In this document: piece by piece, positions 1 through 8,552 of the stretch | Layout of the letters: every line of letters begins with the position of its first letter | How positions within the stretch are numbered: the stretch's first letter is position 1 | NCBI GenBank assembly: GCA_900467745.1 | Contig: UBQW01000047.1 | Span: 85,477-149,476 of the forward strand | Reading direction: 5' to 3' | Length of the DNA: 64,000 nucleotides | Source of the DNA: Hyphomicrobiales bacterium | GTDB lineage: Bacteria > Pseudomonadota > Alphaproteobacteria > Rhizobiales > Rhizobiaceae | Program-made: the position numbers and the translations under genes | The notes under the pieces: generated by a model | The model's input: only the letters and a program-made list of their open reading frames with translations | What the model was told of the DNA's origin: nothing | The model's database searches: none

Positions 1-150
1 GTCCTCCAGACGCTTTCGAAGATCAATCAGCGCGCCAAGCAGGAGCGATCGCATTTCGGACCGAAGTCCGGCCTTGACGACCAGGCCACCCAGTTCGATC
101 TTGTCGCGCGTTTCCTTCTTGCGCGCTTGGAACGTCTTGACTTTGCTCAT
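1..150 (-). CDS. traD: Conjugal transfer protein TraD (3' part cut off by window edge)
   Basis: Fifty codons are visible from an ATG at 150 reading to the left edge, beginning MSKVKTFQARKKETRDK and continuing through a Lys/Arg-rich, helix-forming stretch (KIELGGLVVKAGL). This matches the small (about 70 aa) TraD of Ti and rhizobial plasmids, not the large VirD4-like coupling protein, which in these plasmids is TraG and should lie just outside the window. The start is 4 nt after the traC stop, so the two are read from one transcript. The role of TraD is poorly known; it is dispensable or accessory in Ti transfer. Confidence 0.85.
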   Translation of the reverse strand, partial: MSKVKTFQARKKETRDKIELGGLVVKAGLRSEMRSLLLGALIDLRKRLED

Positions 151-154
151 GCGT

Positions 155-445
155 TCAACCCTCGCCAATGTTGCTTTGAGCCGCGCCAGTTGTGAACGAG
201 GCCGCCGCCGAAGCGTCGGCTGGGGCTTCCCTCCCCCAGGCGTTGACGGCAAGTCTTGCCGTGCGAAACCGCCTCACCAGATCCAGGAATGCCGTTTGCA
301 GATCGTCTTCGTCGATCGACAGATCCCCAATGCCGGCCTTCAGGGCAATGCGGCCGATGCGCTCGGCCTCGCGGCTCTCGGCCTGTTTCAACTGCTCCTG
401 GAGCCGCGCGATTTCTTCGCGGATTCTCGCAGATGGTTTTTTCAT
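155..445 (-). CDS. traC: Conjugal transfer relaxosome accessory protein TraC
   Basis: A 96-aa basic protein starting MKKPSARIREEIARLQEQLKQAESREAE, with a long N-terminal coiled-coil helix followed by a segment on processing and oriT-type accessory function (IGDLSIDEDDLQTAFLDLVRRF). Length and sequence fit TraC of the traCDG operon of Ti/Sym plasmids, an oriT-binding relaxosome accessory. The start at 445 was preferred over longer in-frame starts because AAAGGA lies just upstream of it and because family members begin MKKPS. It diverges from traA, leaving a 296-bp interval for oriT and the two promoters. Confidence 0.88.
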   Translation of the reverse strand: MKKPSARIREEIARLQEQLKQAESREAERIGRIALKAGIGDLSIDEDDLQTAFLDLVRRFRTARLAVNAWGREAPADASAAASFTTGAAQSNIGEG

Positions 446-741
446 GTCCGGTCCTTTCGTGGCGCTTCTGGTTTGAGCAGCATGACAGTCCCGTAGATCA
501 GCGTGCCGTTCTACTCGCAGATGTGTGGGTTGGCGCAATCAACCCGGAAGGGCATGATCCATTGCGTCTCGAAGGAGCGGATCTGAAAGTCGTGATTGGA
601 GCTGATTACCACGGCGCTCTGCCTCATTCCTTCACCGTGAATTGTCTGCCTCAAGCGCCTCGGCTCGGATGGGCACGCCGCCATGGTCTTCACCGCTCGC
701 GACCTTCGCCTGGATCTTGCATGCAATCAGGAGCCGCCTCT
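446..741. other. Divergent traC/traA intergenic region, probable oriT location
   Basis: In Ti and related rhizobial plasmids oriT lies between traCDG and traAFB, as here. The most obvious structure is the inverted repeat GGGTTG (527-532) GCGCAAT CAACCC (540-545). A perfect palindrome TTGCATGCAA sits at 717-726 close to the traA start. I could not place a nick site with certainty. I see no recognisable 18-bp tra box (TraR operator) here, so LuxR-type quorum control of this operon is not supported by the sequence. Confidence 0.5.
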
Positions 742-3700
742 GTGCCTGTCCCGCATTTTTCCGTCAACGTCGTCGCACGCAGCTCCGGCCGCAGTGCCGT
801 CCTGTCGGCGGCATACCGGCATTGTGCAAAGATGACGTTCGAGCGGGAAGGACGGCTCGTCGACTATTCCCGAAAGCAGGGTCTGATCCACCAGGAGTTC
901 GCGGTTCCGCCCGACGCGCCCGCATGGCTGAAGGATCTGGTCGCCGGTCGACCGGTTGCTGCTGCCTCCGAGCGGTTCTGGAATAAGGTCGAAGACTTCG
1001 AAAGGCGCCAGGACGCGCAGCTCGCCAAGGACCTCACGATCGCCTTGCCGCGAGAGCTCGACGCACAGCAGAACATCGCCCTCGTGCGTGACTTCGTCGA
1101 TTGCCATGTCACCACCCGGGGAATGATTGCCGATTGGGTCTGTCATGATGCCCCCGGCAATCCGCATGTGCATATGATGACAACCTTGAGGCCGCTCACC
1201 GAAGATGGCTTCGGCCCGAAAAAGCTTCCGGTTCTTGACGCTCGAGGAAATCCGCTGCGAAGCGACGCCGGCAAGATCGTTTATGAGCTATGGGCCGGTG
1301 GCCTCATGGAATTTAACGCGCTTCGTGACGGCTGGTTTGCCTGCCAGAACAGGCATCTTGCCCTTGCAGGCCTCGACATCCGTATTGATGGCCGATCCTT
1401 CGAGAAACAGGGCATCGACCTGTCACCCACCATCCATCTTGGTGTTGCAACTAGGGCCATTGAACGCAAGGCTTATGAAACAGGCAAGCAAGTCCTTCTC
1501 GAACGGTGCGATCTGCAGAAGGAGCTGCGGGCAGAAAACGCCCGGCGCATCGCGCTCAAACCCGGCATCGTTCTCGACCTCATCACCCGCGAGAGAAGTG
1601 TTTTCGACGATCGAGACGTGACGAAAGTACTTCATCGCTACATCGATGACGCCGTGCTTTTCCAAAACCTGATGGTTCGCATCCTCCAGGACCCACAGAC
1701 ACTGAGGCTCGATCGCGAGCGCATCGACTTTTCCACTGGACAGCGCATACCTGCGAAATACACGACCAGAGAGCTCATCCGCCTTGAATCAGAAATGGCC
1801 AACCGCGCGATCTGGCTTTCGAAGCAGTCCTCTCACGGCGTGCGCCACGTGGCGCTGGAAACCGTACTGGCACGCCACCAGCAACTCTCAGACGAACAGC
1901 GGACGGCAATCGAGCATGTGGCAGGCGGCGAACGGGTTGCAGCCGTCATCGGCCGTGCCGGCGCTGGCAAGACGACGATGATGAAGGCGGCACGAGAGGC
2001 GTGGGAAGCTTGCGGATACCGTGTCGTCGGAGGTGCTCTTGCCGGTAAGGCGGCCGAGGGTCTGGAGAAAGAGGCAGGGATCAGATCCCGTACATTGTCC
2101 TCCTGGGAACTACGATGGAAACAGGACCGCAACAAACTCGACGGCAAGACGGTCTTTGTTCTCGACGAAGCCGGAATGGTCTCGTCACGCCAGATGGCTG
2201 ATCTCGTCGAGACCGTTGCGAAGAACGGCGCCAAGCTGGTCCTTGTCGGCGATCCCGAACAGCTTCAGCCGATCGAGGCGGGGGCCGCTTTCCGGGCGAT
2301 ATGCGATCGCATCGGTTATGCCGAACTCGAGACGATTTACCGGCAGCGCGAGCAATGGATGCGCGATGCCTCGCTTTGCCTTGCCCGCGGTAATGTTGCT
2401 CGCGCGCTGGAAACCTATCGATCGCAAGGAAGACTGATCGGCGCGAAGCTCAAGACTGACGCAATCACAAATCTGATTGCCGACTGGGACCGGGATTATG
2501 ATCCCGCCAAGTCCTCGCTGATCCTTGCGCACCTGCGCCGCGACGTCCGCAAACTGAACGAGTTGGCACGCCAAAAGCTCGTCGAGCGCGGCCTCGTCAA
2601 TGAAGGCTCTATATTCAAGACCGCCGACGGCTTGAGGACGTTTGCTGCTGGAGACCAGATCGTGTTCCTGAAGAACGAAGGCAAGCTCGGCGTCAAGAAC
2701 GGCATGTTGGGCAAGGTCATCGAGGCTGGTGCCGGTCGCATCGTCGTCGGTTTCGGTGGAGGCAACGATCAGCGCCAGATCACCGTCGAAGAGCGCTTCT
2801 ACAACAATCTCGATCATGGCTACGCGACCACGATCCACAAGAGCCAGGGTGCAACGGTCGATCAGGTCAAGGTCCTCGCCTCCCTCTCGCTCGATCGACA
2901 CCTGACCTATGTTGCCATGACCCGTCACCGCCAGGATCTCGACGTCTATTTCAGCGAGCGATCATTCGCCAAGGCTGGTGGGCTTGTCCAACTGCTGTCG
3001 CGGAAGAACGCCAAAGAGACGACGCTAGACTATGCCGATCGCGGCTTTTACCGCCTGGCGCTGCAGTTTGCCGAAGCCCGAGGTCTGCATCTGGTCAATG
3101 TCGCCCGCACGCTTGTTCGCGACCGTCTCGAATGGACGCTGCGCCGGAAGCGGAGCCTTGCCGATCTTGGCCTGCGACTTGCCGCCATTGGCGTTCGGCT
3201 TGGCGTTGTCGCCTCGTCTTCCAGAAACCAGTCCGCGAACACGACCAGGAGCGCAAGACCCATGGTATCAGGCATCACGACCTTTCCGAAATCGATCGAA
3301 CAGTCTGTCGAGGACAGACTTGCGGCTGACCCCGCACTCCAGAAGCAGTGGGAGGATGTTTCCACCCGCTTTCATCTGGTCTATGCCCGGCCGGATTCTG
3401 CGTTCAGGGCGATCAACGTCGATGCGATGCTGACCGACGATGCTTTGGCCGCCGCCACCCTGTTTAGCGTTGCCAACGAGCCGCAAAGCTTCGGCGCGCT
3501 GAAGGGGCAGACCGGAATGTTCGCAGGCAAGGCCGAGCGAAAGGCGCGCGAGATTGCTCTCTCCAACGTGCCTGCCCTGTCGCGCAACCTCGAGCGCTTC
3601 ATCGAGATGCGGGCGGCTGTCGAGCGGAAGTATCGGGCAGAAGAGCACGCGACCCGTAGGACCATGTCGATCGACATACCGGCACTGTCGGCAAGTGCAA

Positions 3701-4053
3701 GATCGGCGCTCGAACGTGTCCGCGACGCCATCGACCGTAACGATCTGCCCGCGGGGCTTGATTATGCGCTTGCCGACAAGATGGTGAAAGCCGAACTCGA
3801 TGGCTTTGCGAAAGCCGTCGCAGACCGGTTCGGCGAACGAACCTTCCTGGGCATTGCAGCGAACGCGGCCAACGGTGAGGCCTGTCGGGCGCTTACGGCC
3901 ACGATGCACGACACGCAAAAGTTGGAAGTCCAATCGGCCTGGAGTGTCATGCGCACCGTTCAGCAGTTGGGCGTCCATGAACGGGCGACCGAGGCAGTCA
4001 GGCAGTCTGAAGCGATGCGCCAGACAAGCGCTAAGGGTCTTCTATGGAAATGA
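742..4053 (+). CDS. traA: Ti-type MOBQ relaxase/helicase TraA
   Basis: A 1103-aa protein, the usual length for rhizobial TraA. It nicks oriT and unwinds plasmid DNA for transfer. The N-terminal MobA/MobL-type relaxase domain (about 1-250) has a Tyr at residue 25 in SAAYRHCAKM, the expected nicking Tyr position, and the His cluster HDAPGNPHVHMM. A TraI-type helicase domain follows with Walker A GRAGAGKTT (about residue 404), Walker B VFVLDEAGM (about 474) and HGYATTIHKSQG near 690. The GTG at 742 was chosen because AGGAG lies 8 nt upstream and the product then starts VPVPHFSVNVVARSSGRS as in the family; the frame stays open much further upstream. The stop overlaps traF. Confidence 0.93.
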   Translation: MPVPHFSVNVVARSSGRSAVLSAAYRHCAKMTFEREGRLVDYSRKQGLIHQEFAVPPDAPAWLKDLVAGRPVAAASERFWNKVEDFERRQDAQLAKDLTIALPRELDAQQNIALVRDFVDCHVTTRGMIADWVCHDAPGNPHVHMMTTLRPLTEDGFGPKKLPVLDARGNPLRSDAGKIVYELWAGGLMEFNALRDGWFACQNRHLALAGLDIRIDGRSFEKQGIDLSPTIHLGVATRAIERKAYETGKQVLLERCDLQKELRAENARRIALKPGIVLDLITRERSVFDDRDVTKVLHRYIDDAVLFQNLMVRILQDPQTLRLDRERIDFSTGQRIPAKYTTRELIRLESEMANRAIWLSKQSSHGVRHVALETVLARHQQLSDEQRTAIEHVAGGERVAAVIGRAGAGKTTMMKAAREAWEACGYRVVGGALAGKAAEGLEKEAGIRSRTLSSWELRWKQDRNKLDGKTVFVLDEAGMVSSRQMADLVETVAKNGAKLVLVGDPEQLQPIEAGAAFRAICDRIGYAELETIYRQREQWMRDASLCLARGNVARALETYRSQGRLIGAKLKTDAITNLIADWDRDYDPAKSSLILAHLRRDVRKLNELARQKLVERGLVNEGSIFKTADGLRTFAAGDQIVFLKNEGKLGVKNGMLGKVIEAGAGRIVVGFGGGNDQRQITVEERFYNNLDHGYATTIHKSQGATVDQVKVLASLSLDRHLTYVAMTRHRQDLDVYFSERSFAKAGGLVQLLSRKNAKETTLDYADRGFYRLALQFAEARGLHLVNVARTLVRDRLEWTLRRKRSLADLGLRLAAIGVRLGVVASSSRNQSANTTRSARPMVSGITTFPKSIEQSVEDRLAADPALQKQWEDVSTRFHLVYARPDSAFRAINVDAMLTDDALAAATLFSVANEPQSFGALKGQTGMFAGKAERKAREIALSNVPALSRNLERFIEMRAAVERKYRAEEHATRRTMSIDIPALSASARSALERVRDAIDRNDLPAGLDYALADKMVKAELDGFAKAVADRFGERTFLGIAANAANGEACRALTATMHDTQKLEVQSAWSVMRTVQQLGVHERATEAVRQSEAMRQTSAKGLLWK

Positions 4054-4613
4054 GAAGCCTCACCATCCAGTCGAACACCCCACTGCGAAGCAAGCTGAGA
4101 CGCTGGGTCGCCCTCCTCCTCATCTCGATCCCGGCTGCCGCGAGTGCTTTGGCCTTCACGCTTGACCTTCGCATCAATTTGACCCCGAGCGAACCGCTCG
4201 GCATCTGGCGCATTCATCCGCTCGTGCGACCAGTCAGGGTCGGCGACCTGGTCTTCGTCTGCCCGCCACAGACGGCTGACATGGCAGAGGCACGCGGGCG
4301 CGGATACCTGCGAGCCGGACTTTGCCCGGGCGGCTATGCTCCGCTGATCAAGGCGATCGCAGCGACCTCCGGTCAGAGGATCGACATCGGCCGGCATGTG
4401 CACATCGACGGACGGGAACTGCCGCACTCGTCGCTGGCTTCTAAAGACGGCAAGGGTCGGATACTAAGCCCCTTCGCTGGAGGGACGGTCCCGGTAGGAC
4501 AGGTCTTCATCCATTCGAGCTTCGCAGGATCGTTCGATTCCCGATATTTCGGGCCGGTTCCAGCCTCCGGCATCCTCGGATTTGCATCGGAGGTGCTCAC
4601 CTATGTGCCGTAA
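4044..4613 (+). CDS. traF: Conjugal transfer signal-peptidase-like protein TraF
   Basis: A 189-aa S26-family membrane-bound protease that in RP4/Ti systems processes and cyclises the pilin. After a basic N-terminus there is one membrane segment (about 21-40), then the catalytic Ser box NLTPSEPLGIW (Ser49) and the general-base region APLIKAIAATSGQ (Lys103). GDLVFVCPP and a late Ser/Phe-rich DSRYFGPVP box are also typical. The start at 4044 overlaps the traA stop by 10 nt and has AAGGG 6 nt upstream; ATG 4050 is an alternative. It overlaps traB at the 3' end, so traAFB is translationally coupled. Confidence 0.9.
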   Translation: MEMRSLTIQSNTPLRSKLRRWVALLLISIPAAASALAFTLDLRINLTPSEPLGIWRIHPLVRPVRVGDLVFVCPPQTADMAEARGRGYLRAGLCPGGYAPLIKAIAATSGQRIDIGRHVHIDGRELPHSSLASKDGKGRILSPFAGGTVPVGQVFIHSSFAGSFDSRYFGPVPASGILGFASEVLTYVP

Positions 4614-5769
4614 ACATCTTTTCGACGTGGCACTGGTCGCATCGGCAATCGTCACCGGTGTGGTCGCCTGGAGTGGCGAGCCGTTGGCTCTTCCATTGTC
4701 GATGGCCTTCCCGATGATCTGGTCGCTCACGCGAAACAGGCTTATGGCCGGCGCAGTTTCTGCCGCATATTTTATGGCGGCGTCGCGCGGGCTTCCGCAG
4801 GGCGTCGCAGCGTACTATGGCGCGGATCTCCTGCCAGGCTTTTTGCTGTGGCTGACGGCTTCCTCGGGATTTGTCGCCATCCACGCACTCTTCTGGACGC
4901 CCAGATCCGGCGTCCGGCGCGCGGCCCGCTACGGCGCAATCATGCTTTTGATGGCAGTACCACCTTTCGGCATACTCGGCTGGGCTCATCCCCTGACGGC
5001 AGCCGGCATTGTTTTTCCTGCGTGGGGATGGACGGGGTTAGTTGCGATGGCCGCAGGTCTTGTCGCCATGACGACCAGGCTTCGCCTGGTTGCAAGCGTC
5101 ACCATGACCGGCTTGTGGCTCTGGTCCGCCATAAATTGGACGACGTTTGATCGACCAACCGCCTGGCAAGGCGTCGACCTGTCACTTGGTTCATCGCTGG
5201 GGCGCAAATTTGATCCAGCCCGGCATTACCTGCTCGTCAGAGAAGCAAAGGCGGCTGGACGTTCGGATCGTGATGTCGTCATCCTTCCTGAAAGCGCGAT
5301 CGGCTTCTGGAACCCAACGGTCGAGCGGCTCTGGGTTCGCGCATTGCGCGGATCCGGTTTGCGGGTGCTGGCGGGCGCCACTGCCATCGACGAGCGCGGC
5401 TATAACAATGTGCTTGTAGAGATTTCCGCCGACGGAGGACGCATTGCCTACCGTCAGCGAATGCCTGTCCCGGGACCGATGTGGCAGCCCTGGCTGGTGC
5501 TGACTGGAGAAATTGGTGGAGCACAGGCCCATTTCTTTGCCAACCCGGTTACCGAGGTCGCTGGCTCCCGGGCAGGCATACTCATTTGCTACGAGCTCCT
5601 GATCGTTTGGCCGATCATCCAGTCAATGCTCTACGACCCGGCTGTGATCGTTGCGGTCGGTAACGGCTGGTGGACCAGAGGCACGGCCATCGTCGCCATA
5701 CAGCGCGCCAATGCCGTTGCCTGGTCACGCCTCTTTGCAAAGCCTCTGGTCTTGTCCTTCAACATGTAG
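4603..5769 (+). CDS. traB: Conjugal transfer protein TraB, nitrilase-fold membrane protein
   Basis: A 388-aa protein with several N-terminal membrane helices (about 5-180) and a C-terminal nitrilase/apolipoprotein N-acyltransferase-like domain. The family Glu is in ILPESAIGFW (Glu230) and the nucleophilic Cys in GILICYELL (Cys329). Where nitrilases carry the triad Lys, this protein reads YRQRMPVPGPMW, so the Lys is not evident. TraB enhances Ti plasmid transfer. ATG 4603 was chosen because GGAGG lies just upstream and the start overlaps the traF stop; an ATG 21 nt earlier is less likely. Confidence 0.87.
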   Translation: MCRKHLFDVALVASAIVTGVVAWSGEPLALPLSMAFPMIWSLTRNRLMAGAVSAAYFMAASRGLPQGVAAYYGADLLPGFLLWLTASSGFVAIHALFWTPRSGVRRAARYGAIMLLMAVPPFGILGWAHPLTAAGIVFPAWGWTGLVAMAAGLVAMTTRLRLVASVTMTGLWLWSAINWTTFDRPTAWQGVDLSLGSSLGRKFDPARHYLLVREAKAAGRSDRDVVILPESAIGFWNPTVERLWVRALRGSGLRVLAGATAIDERGYNNVLVEISADGGRIAYRQRMPVPGPMWQPWLVLTGEIGGAQAHFFANPVTEVAGSRAGILICYELLIVWPIIQSMLYDPAVIVAVGNGWWTRGTAIVAIQRANAVAWSRLFAKPLVLSFNM

Positions 5770-5783
5770 CAGAGGAGCCGTTG

Positions 5784-6389
5784 ATGCTGGACGCCGCACT
5801 GATCAAGGAATGTTCCGATCGATCGCTTAAACCCGCCATCGTCGAGCAATTCATCAATGCCGCTGGCTCAAATGATCCCCTTGCGGTTACGGTCAAGGCC
5901 GGAGGCCGGCTGATACTTTTTCCGAAGCCGAAGACAGCCGAGGAGGCTCTTGCGATCATCCGTGAAAACGTTGGCCATGCGGTCGTCCGCGTAGGTTTGA
6001 CGCAACTACCCGCAGGTATCGGCTTGAACGATCCGGCGCAGCTTCAATCCGATCTGGTCGATCCCTGCACGAACCTGAGAGTTGGTACGGCAATGTTTGC
6101 CAAGGTGCTGCGCATCGTTGCCAAATGGTACGGCAACCCTAGAGACGATGTCTACCCGCAGGTGTTCGAGGATGCAATCTACGCCTGGCAGACCGGCAGG
6201 TTTGAAGGCGACAACGTGTTTCAAGCTGAAGATGTTGGTGGCAACGCTCAGGTTTCCCCGAGCGTTGGCCGCAGTGAGGAGGAAGAGGCCGAAGCCAGCC
6301 GGAGCAATACGTCAGAGCGACAAGTCGTCCCTTATCCGGGCAACGCCGAAATGAGGATCGACATATCACGCATAAACGGCCGGGAGTAA
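5784..6389 (+). CDS. traH: Conjugal transfer protein TraH
   Basis: A 201-aa protein, last gene of traAFBH. The central part resembles lytic transglycosylases: VRVGLTQLPAG looks like the GLMQ motif and DPCTNLRVGTAMFAKV like the DPxxNIxxG motif, but the usual upstream catalytic Glu motif is not obvious. The acidic, Ser-rich C-terminus (about 155-185) looks disordered. The start at 5784 has AGAGGAG 6-12 nt upstream; TTG 5781 is adjacent. In other systems a VirB1-type enzyme opens the cell wall for the transfer channel; whether TraH has activity is unknown. Confidence 0.85.
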   Translation: MLDAALIKECSDRSLKPAIVEQFINAAGSNDPLAVTVKAGGRLILFPKPKTAEEALAIIRENVGHAVVRVGLTQLPAGIGLNDPAQLQSDLVDPCTNLRVGTAMFAKVLRIVAKWYGNPRDDVYPQVFEDAIYAWQTGRFEGDNVFQAEDVGGNAQVSPSVGRSEEEEAEASRSNTSERQVVPYPGNAEMRIDISRINGRE

Positions 6390-6503
6390 GCGATGTAAAC
6401 TATGCATCAACTCGCCTGCAACCCGGCCGCGACCCATCAAGCACTCATTTGTTAGAATGGCGTTGGCTTTGTTGCCAACACCTCCGGACAATGGCGTGAT
6501 GAA

Positions 6504-6794
6504 ATGGTTGCAGCGATCCTTGTCGAACGTTCCAAGACTGTGCTGCCCGACTGAGCGATCGTCGAGATCGTTATTTGGAAGGTGCCGGAGCCAGTTCCCG
6601 GCAGTGCCCATTTGTTCAAGTACAGACTGTTTTACGGTCAGGACGGGCAACGTGTAGTGGGGTTCGACAATGAACGAGGCAAGGGCGATCATTGTCACGT
6701 TGAGGGCGACGAGATCCCTTATCTGTTTACGACAACCAGTACCCTCCTTTCCGATTTTCGAAGGGAGATTGCCAAGAGGAGGCGGTTAACATGA
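6504..6794 (+). pseudogene. DUF6516-family toxin-like gene with in-frame TGA
   Basis: Read from ATG 6504 the frame gives MVAAILVERSKTVLPD, then TGA at 6552-6554, then AIVEIVIWKVPEPVPG and on through FKYRLFYGQDGQRVVGF and DNERGKGDHCHVEG to a stop at 6792-6794. FKYRL.Y, VVG(F/Y)DNERGKGDH and the length are those of the DUF6516 family, usually paired with the HTH gene that follows. The TGA falls where a Gly codon is expected (LPDG), so one G-to-T change would explain it. A truncated product from GTG 6582 is possible but poorly supported. The gene overlaps its partner by 4 nt (ATGA). Confidence 0.7.
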
Positions 6795-7159
6795 GAGAAG
6801 CCTGGATCCAGATCCGGGCAGACAGTGACGCTGTACTGGACGAAATCTTCGATAGGGCTGCTGGTGCAATGCGTTCTGGATAGCCCTCTGAACCAGTCGC
6901 GGTCTTTACGTTTTCGTCGCCGGCACAGCTCTTTTCCATAATCTCGCCCAAGAGGTGGGAACTGATCGAGCACCTTCAAAAGATTGGTCCGTCCAGCATA
7001 CGCGGGCTTGCTCGGTCCGTTGAGCGGGATGTGAAACGCGTTCATGATGACGTTTCGTTGCTGTCCGAATGGGGTATTTTCCAGCAAACAGAGGATGGGA
7101 AGGTCTGCGTTCCCTACGACGTGATCCACGCTAACTTCGATCTGAGGGCAGCGGCCTGA
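6791..7159 (+). pseudogene. HVO_A0114-type HTH regulator/antitoxin with in-frame TAG
   Basis: ATG 6791 gives MREAWIQIRADSDAVLDEIF, an in-frame TAG at 6881-6883, and then an intact winged-helix part: SPKRWELIEHLQKIGPSSIR, GLARSVERDVKRVHDDV and DGKVCVPYDVIHANFDL. These are hallmarks of the HTH proteins found downstream of DUF6516 genes, thought to be antitoxins. The amber codon lies in the linker before the DNA-binding domain; the rest of the frame (122 codons) is clean. With the stop in the toxin-like gene this suggests parallel inactivation of a two-gene module, though sequencing error or reinitiation cannot be excluded. Confidence 0.7.
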
Positions 7160-7440
7160 CCAGGCGACCGTGCACGCGGCGGCGACCGGAAGCTTCTTGA
7201 GCCCCTTTCCGAGTGAACTCCAAATCGCTCCCACCCAATTAATCGCTTGACCATTGCATTCCCAACGGCTTGGAGCGTGGCGCGCAATTTGGCGTCCCCG
7301 GCGCGGGAAATGCGGCCGTGCTTATCATCGAACCACACTAGAAATGGCGCGGCTGCACTCCGAAGCTGGCTCCGTAAGCTCGTAAACACATCCAGCAACC
7401 GGGCTATCAACCGAGCCCAAACTCAGCGTTTCTTAATTTG

Positions 7441-7464
7441 CAAATCGATTTGCAAATCGATTTG
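7441..7464. promoter_or_regulatory. Two tandem 12-bp palindromic operators before the lacI-type gene
   Basis: CAAATCGATTTG occurs twice head to tail (7441-7452 and 7453-7464). Each copy is a perfect palindrome with a central CG, as in LacI/PurR operators. They lie 21 nt before the regulator start, where a promoter or leader is expected, so autoregulation by the gene product is likely. Confidence 0.7.
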
Positions 7465-7484
7465 TTCTATGTTTTACTCGTCCC

Positions 7485-8489
7485 ATGAGCACAATCGCGA
7501 AGGTTGCAAAACGAGCTGGAGTATCGCCGACGACGGTGTCGCACGTGTTGAATCATGCTGATCGGGTTTCTCAGTCTCTGCGAGAACGCGTTCTGCTCGC
7601 AATCGAAGAACTCGGATACGTGCCAAACCCTCAGGCTCAGTCTCTTCGAACCGGGCGGACCAACCTTGTAGCAATGCTCATCCCGGATATCCGCAACCCT
7701 TTTTATCCAGAACTCGTCAAGACCGCGCAATCGGAGCTGGAGACGGCTGGTCTGGACATGCTGATCTTCAACACCGATGTCCCGGGCGGCCACTCCCAGG
7801 AACACAGTCGCGAATATATGCGTCAAATCCGCAACCGCCGGATTGACGGCCTGATCGTCGGCGATTTCGCGTTGCACGGCATGCATAGTGACCTCGTCAA
7901 CATCGATATTCCAACGGTCTTCATCGGCGACCTGCCAAATCAGGCCGTAGACAACCTCAAGATCGACGACTTCGGAGGAGGTCGACTGATGGGAGAGTAT
8001 GTCGCCTCAAAGGGCCACCGGCGGGTCGCCCACGTGACCGGGCCATCATTCTTCGCCGAAGCGATGGCAAGGGCTGAGGGTTTCGAACAGGGATTGCGCG
8101 ACGGTGGCGTTGATCCCATCGACGACCTTCGGTTCGAAGGTACTTATCTCGCCCCTTCAGGGAAAGCCGCAGTCGAGTGGCTTCTCGAGCGCCACGGCGA
8201 TGACCTGCCCTCATTGGTATTCTTTGCGAACTTTCTGATGGCTTCTGCAGCGCTCGCTGAATTTTACGATCGAGGAATAAGCATCCCACGCGACATGGCG
8301 GTGGCTGTGTTCGGCGATCAGGCGCAGCTTGAATACGTGAGGCCCAAGTTGACCCGTGTCGGTCGCTCACCATCTGTGCTCGCGCAACGCGCGACCGAGA
8401 TGTTGCTGGAACGCCTTTCTGGAAAATACGACGGACCTGCGCGTTCCGAGGTCATCGCTTGCGATCTTCAGCCTTTCGATACCGCATGA
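7485..8489 (+). CDS. LacI-family sugar-responsive transcriptional regulator
   Basis: A 334-aa regulator. The N-terminal HTH reads TIAKVAKRAGVSPTTVSHVLN (residues 3-23), followed by the hinge-type helix NPQAQSLRTGRTNLVAMLIPDI and a periplasmic-binding-protein-like effector domain (about 60-330) with FYPELVKTAQ and IDGLIVGDF. It probably represses the following binding-protein/permease/GH172 operon and itself through the palindromes at 7441-7464. The effector is unknown, presumably the imported sugar or its breakdown product. The gene is 63 bp upstream of the operon and on the same strand, so some readthrough is possible. Confidence 0.9.
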   Translation: MSTIAKVAKRAGVSPTTVSHVLNHADRVSQSLRERVLLAIEELGYVPNPQAQSLRTGRTNLVAMLIPDIRNPFYPELVKTAQSELETAGLDMLIFNTDVPGGHSQEHSREYMRQIRNRRIDGLIVGDFALHGMHSDLVNIDIPTVFIGDLPNQAVDNLKIDDFGGGRLMGEYVASKGHRRVAHVTGPSFFAEAMARAEGFEQGLRDGGVDPIDDLRFEGTYLAPSGKAAVEWLLERHGDDLPSLVFFANFLMASAALAEFYDRGISIPRDMAVAVFGDQAQLEYVRPKLTRVGRSPSVLAQRATEMLLERLSGKYDGPARSEVIACDLQPFDTA

Positions 8490-8552
8490 GGAATTGGTTC
8501 ACGCGGACCGGATGAGGAGCCGGATCCGCCAGGTCATTATGGGAGGATAAAA

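Noticed and set aside
129..155. GGAAC...CGTT near the traD start
   Set aside because: The spacer is 18 nt and the site lies inside the traD/traC junction, where no stress promoter is expected.
446..741. TraR box between traC and traA
   Set aside because: No 18-bp dyad resembling the known consensus was found; a CGCAGATGTGTG stretch near 516-527 is not symmetric enough.
2185..2928. Long antisense open frame (247 codons) inside traA
   Set aside because: It mirrors the traA coding frame in GC-rich DNA and shows no ribosome-binding site or family motif.
6719..7234. 171-codon minus-strand frame opposite the HTH pseudogene
   Set aside because: The plus strand carries family motifs of the DUF6516/HTH pair; the minus frame has none and no ribosome-binding site.
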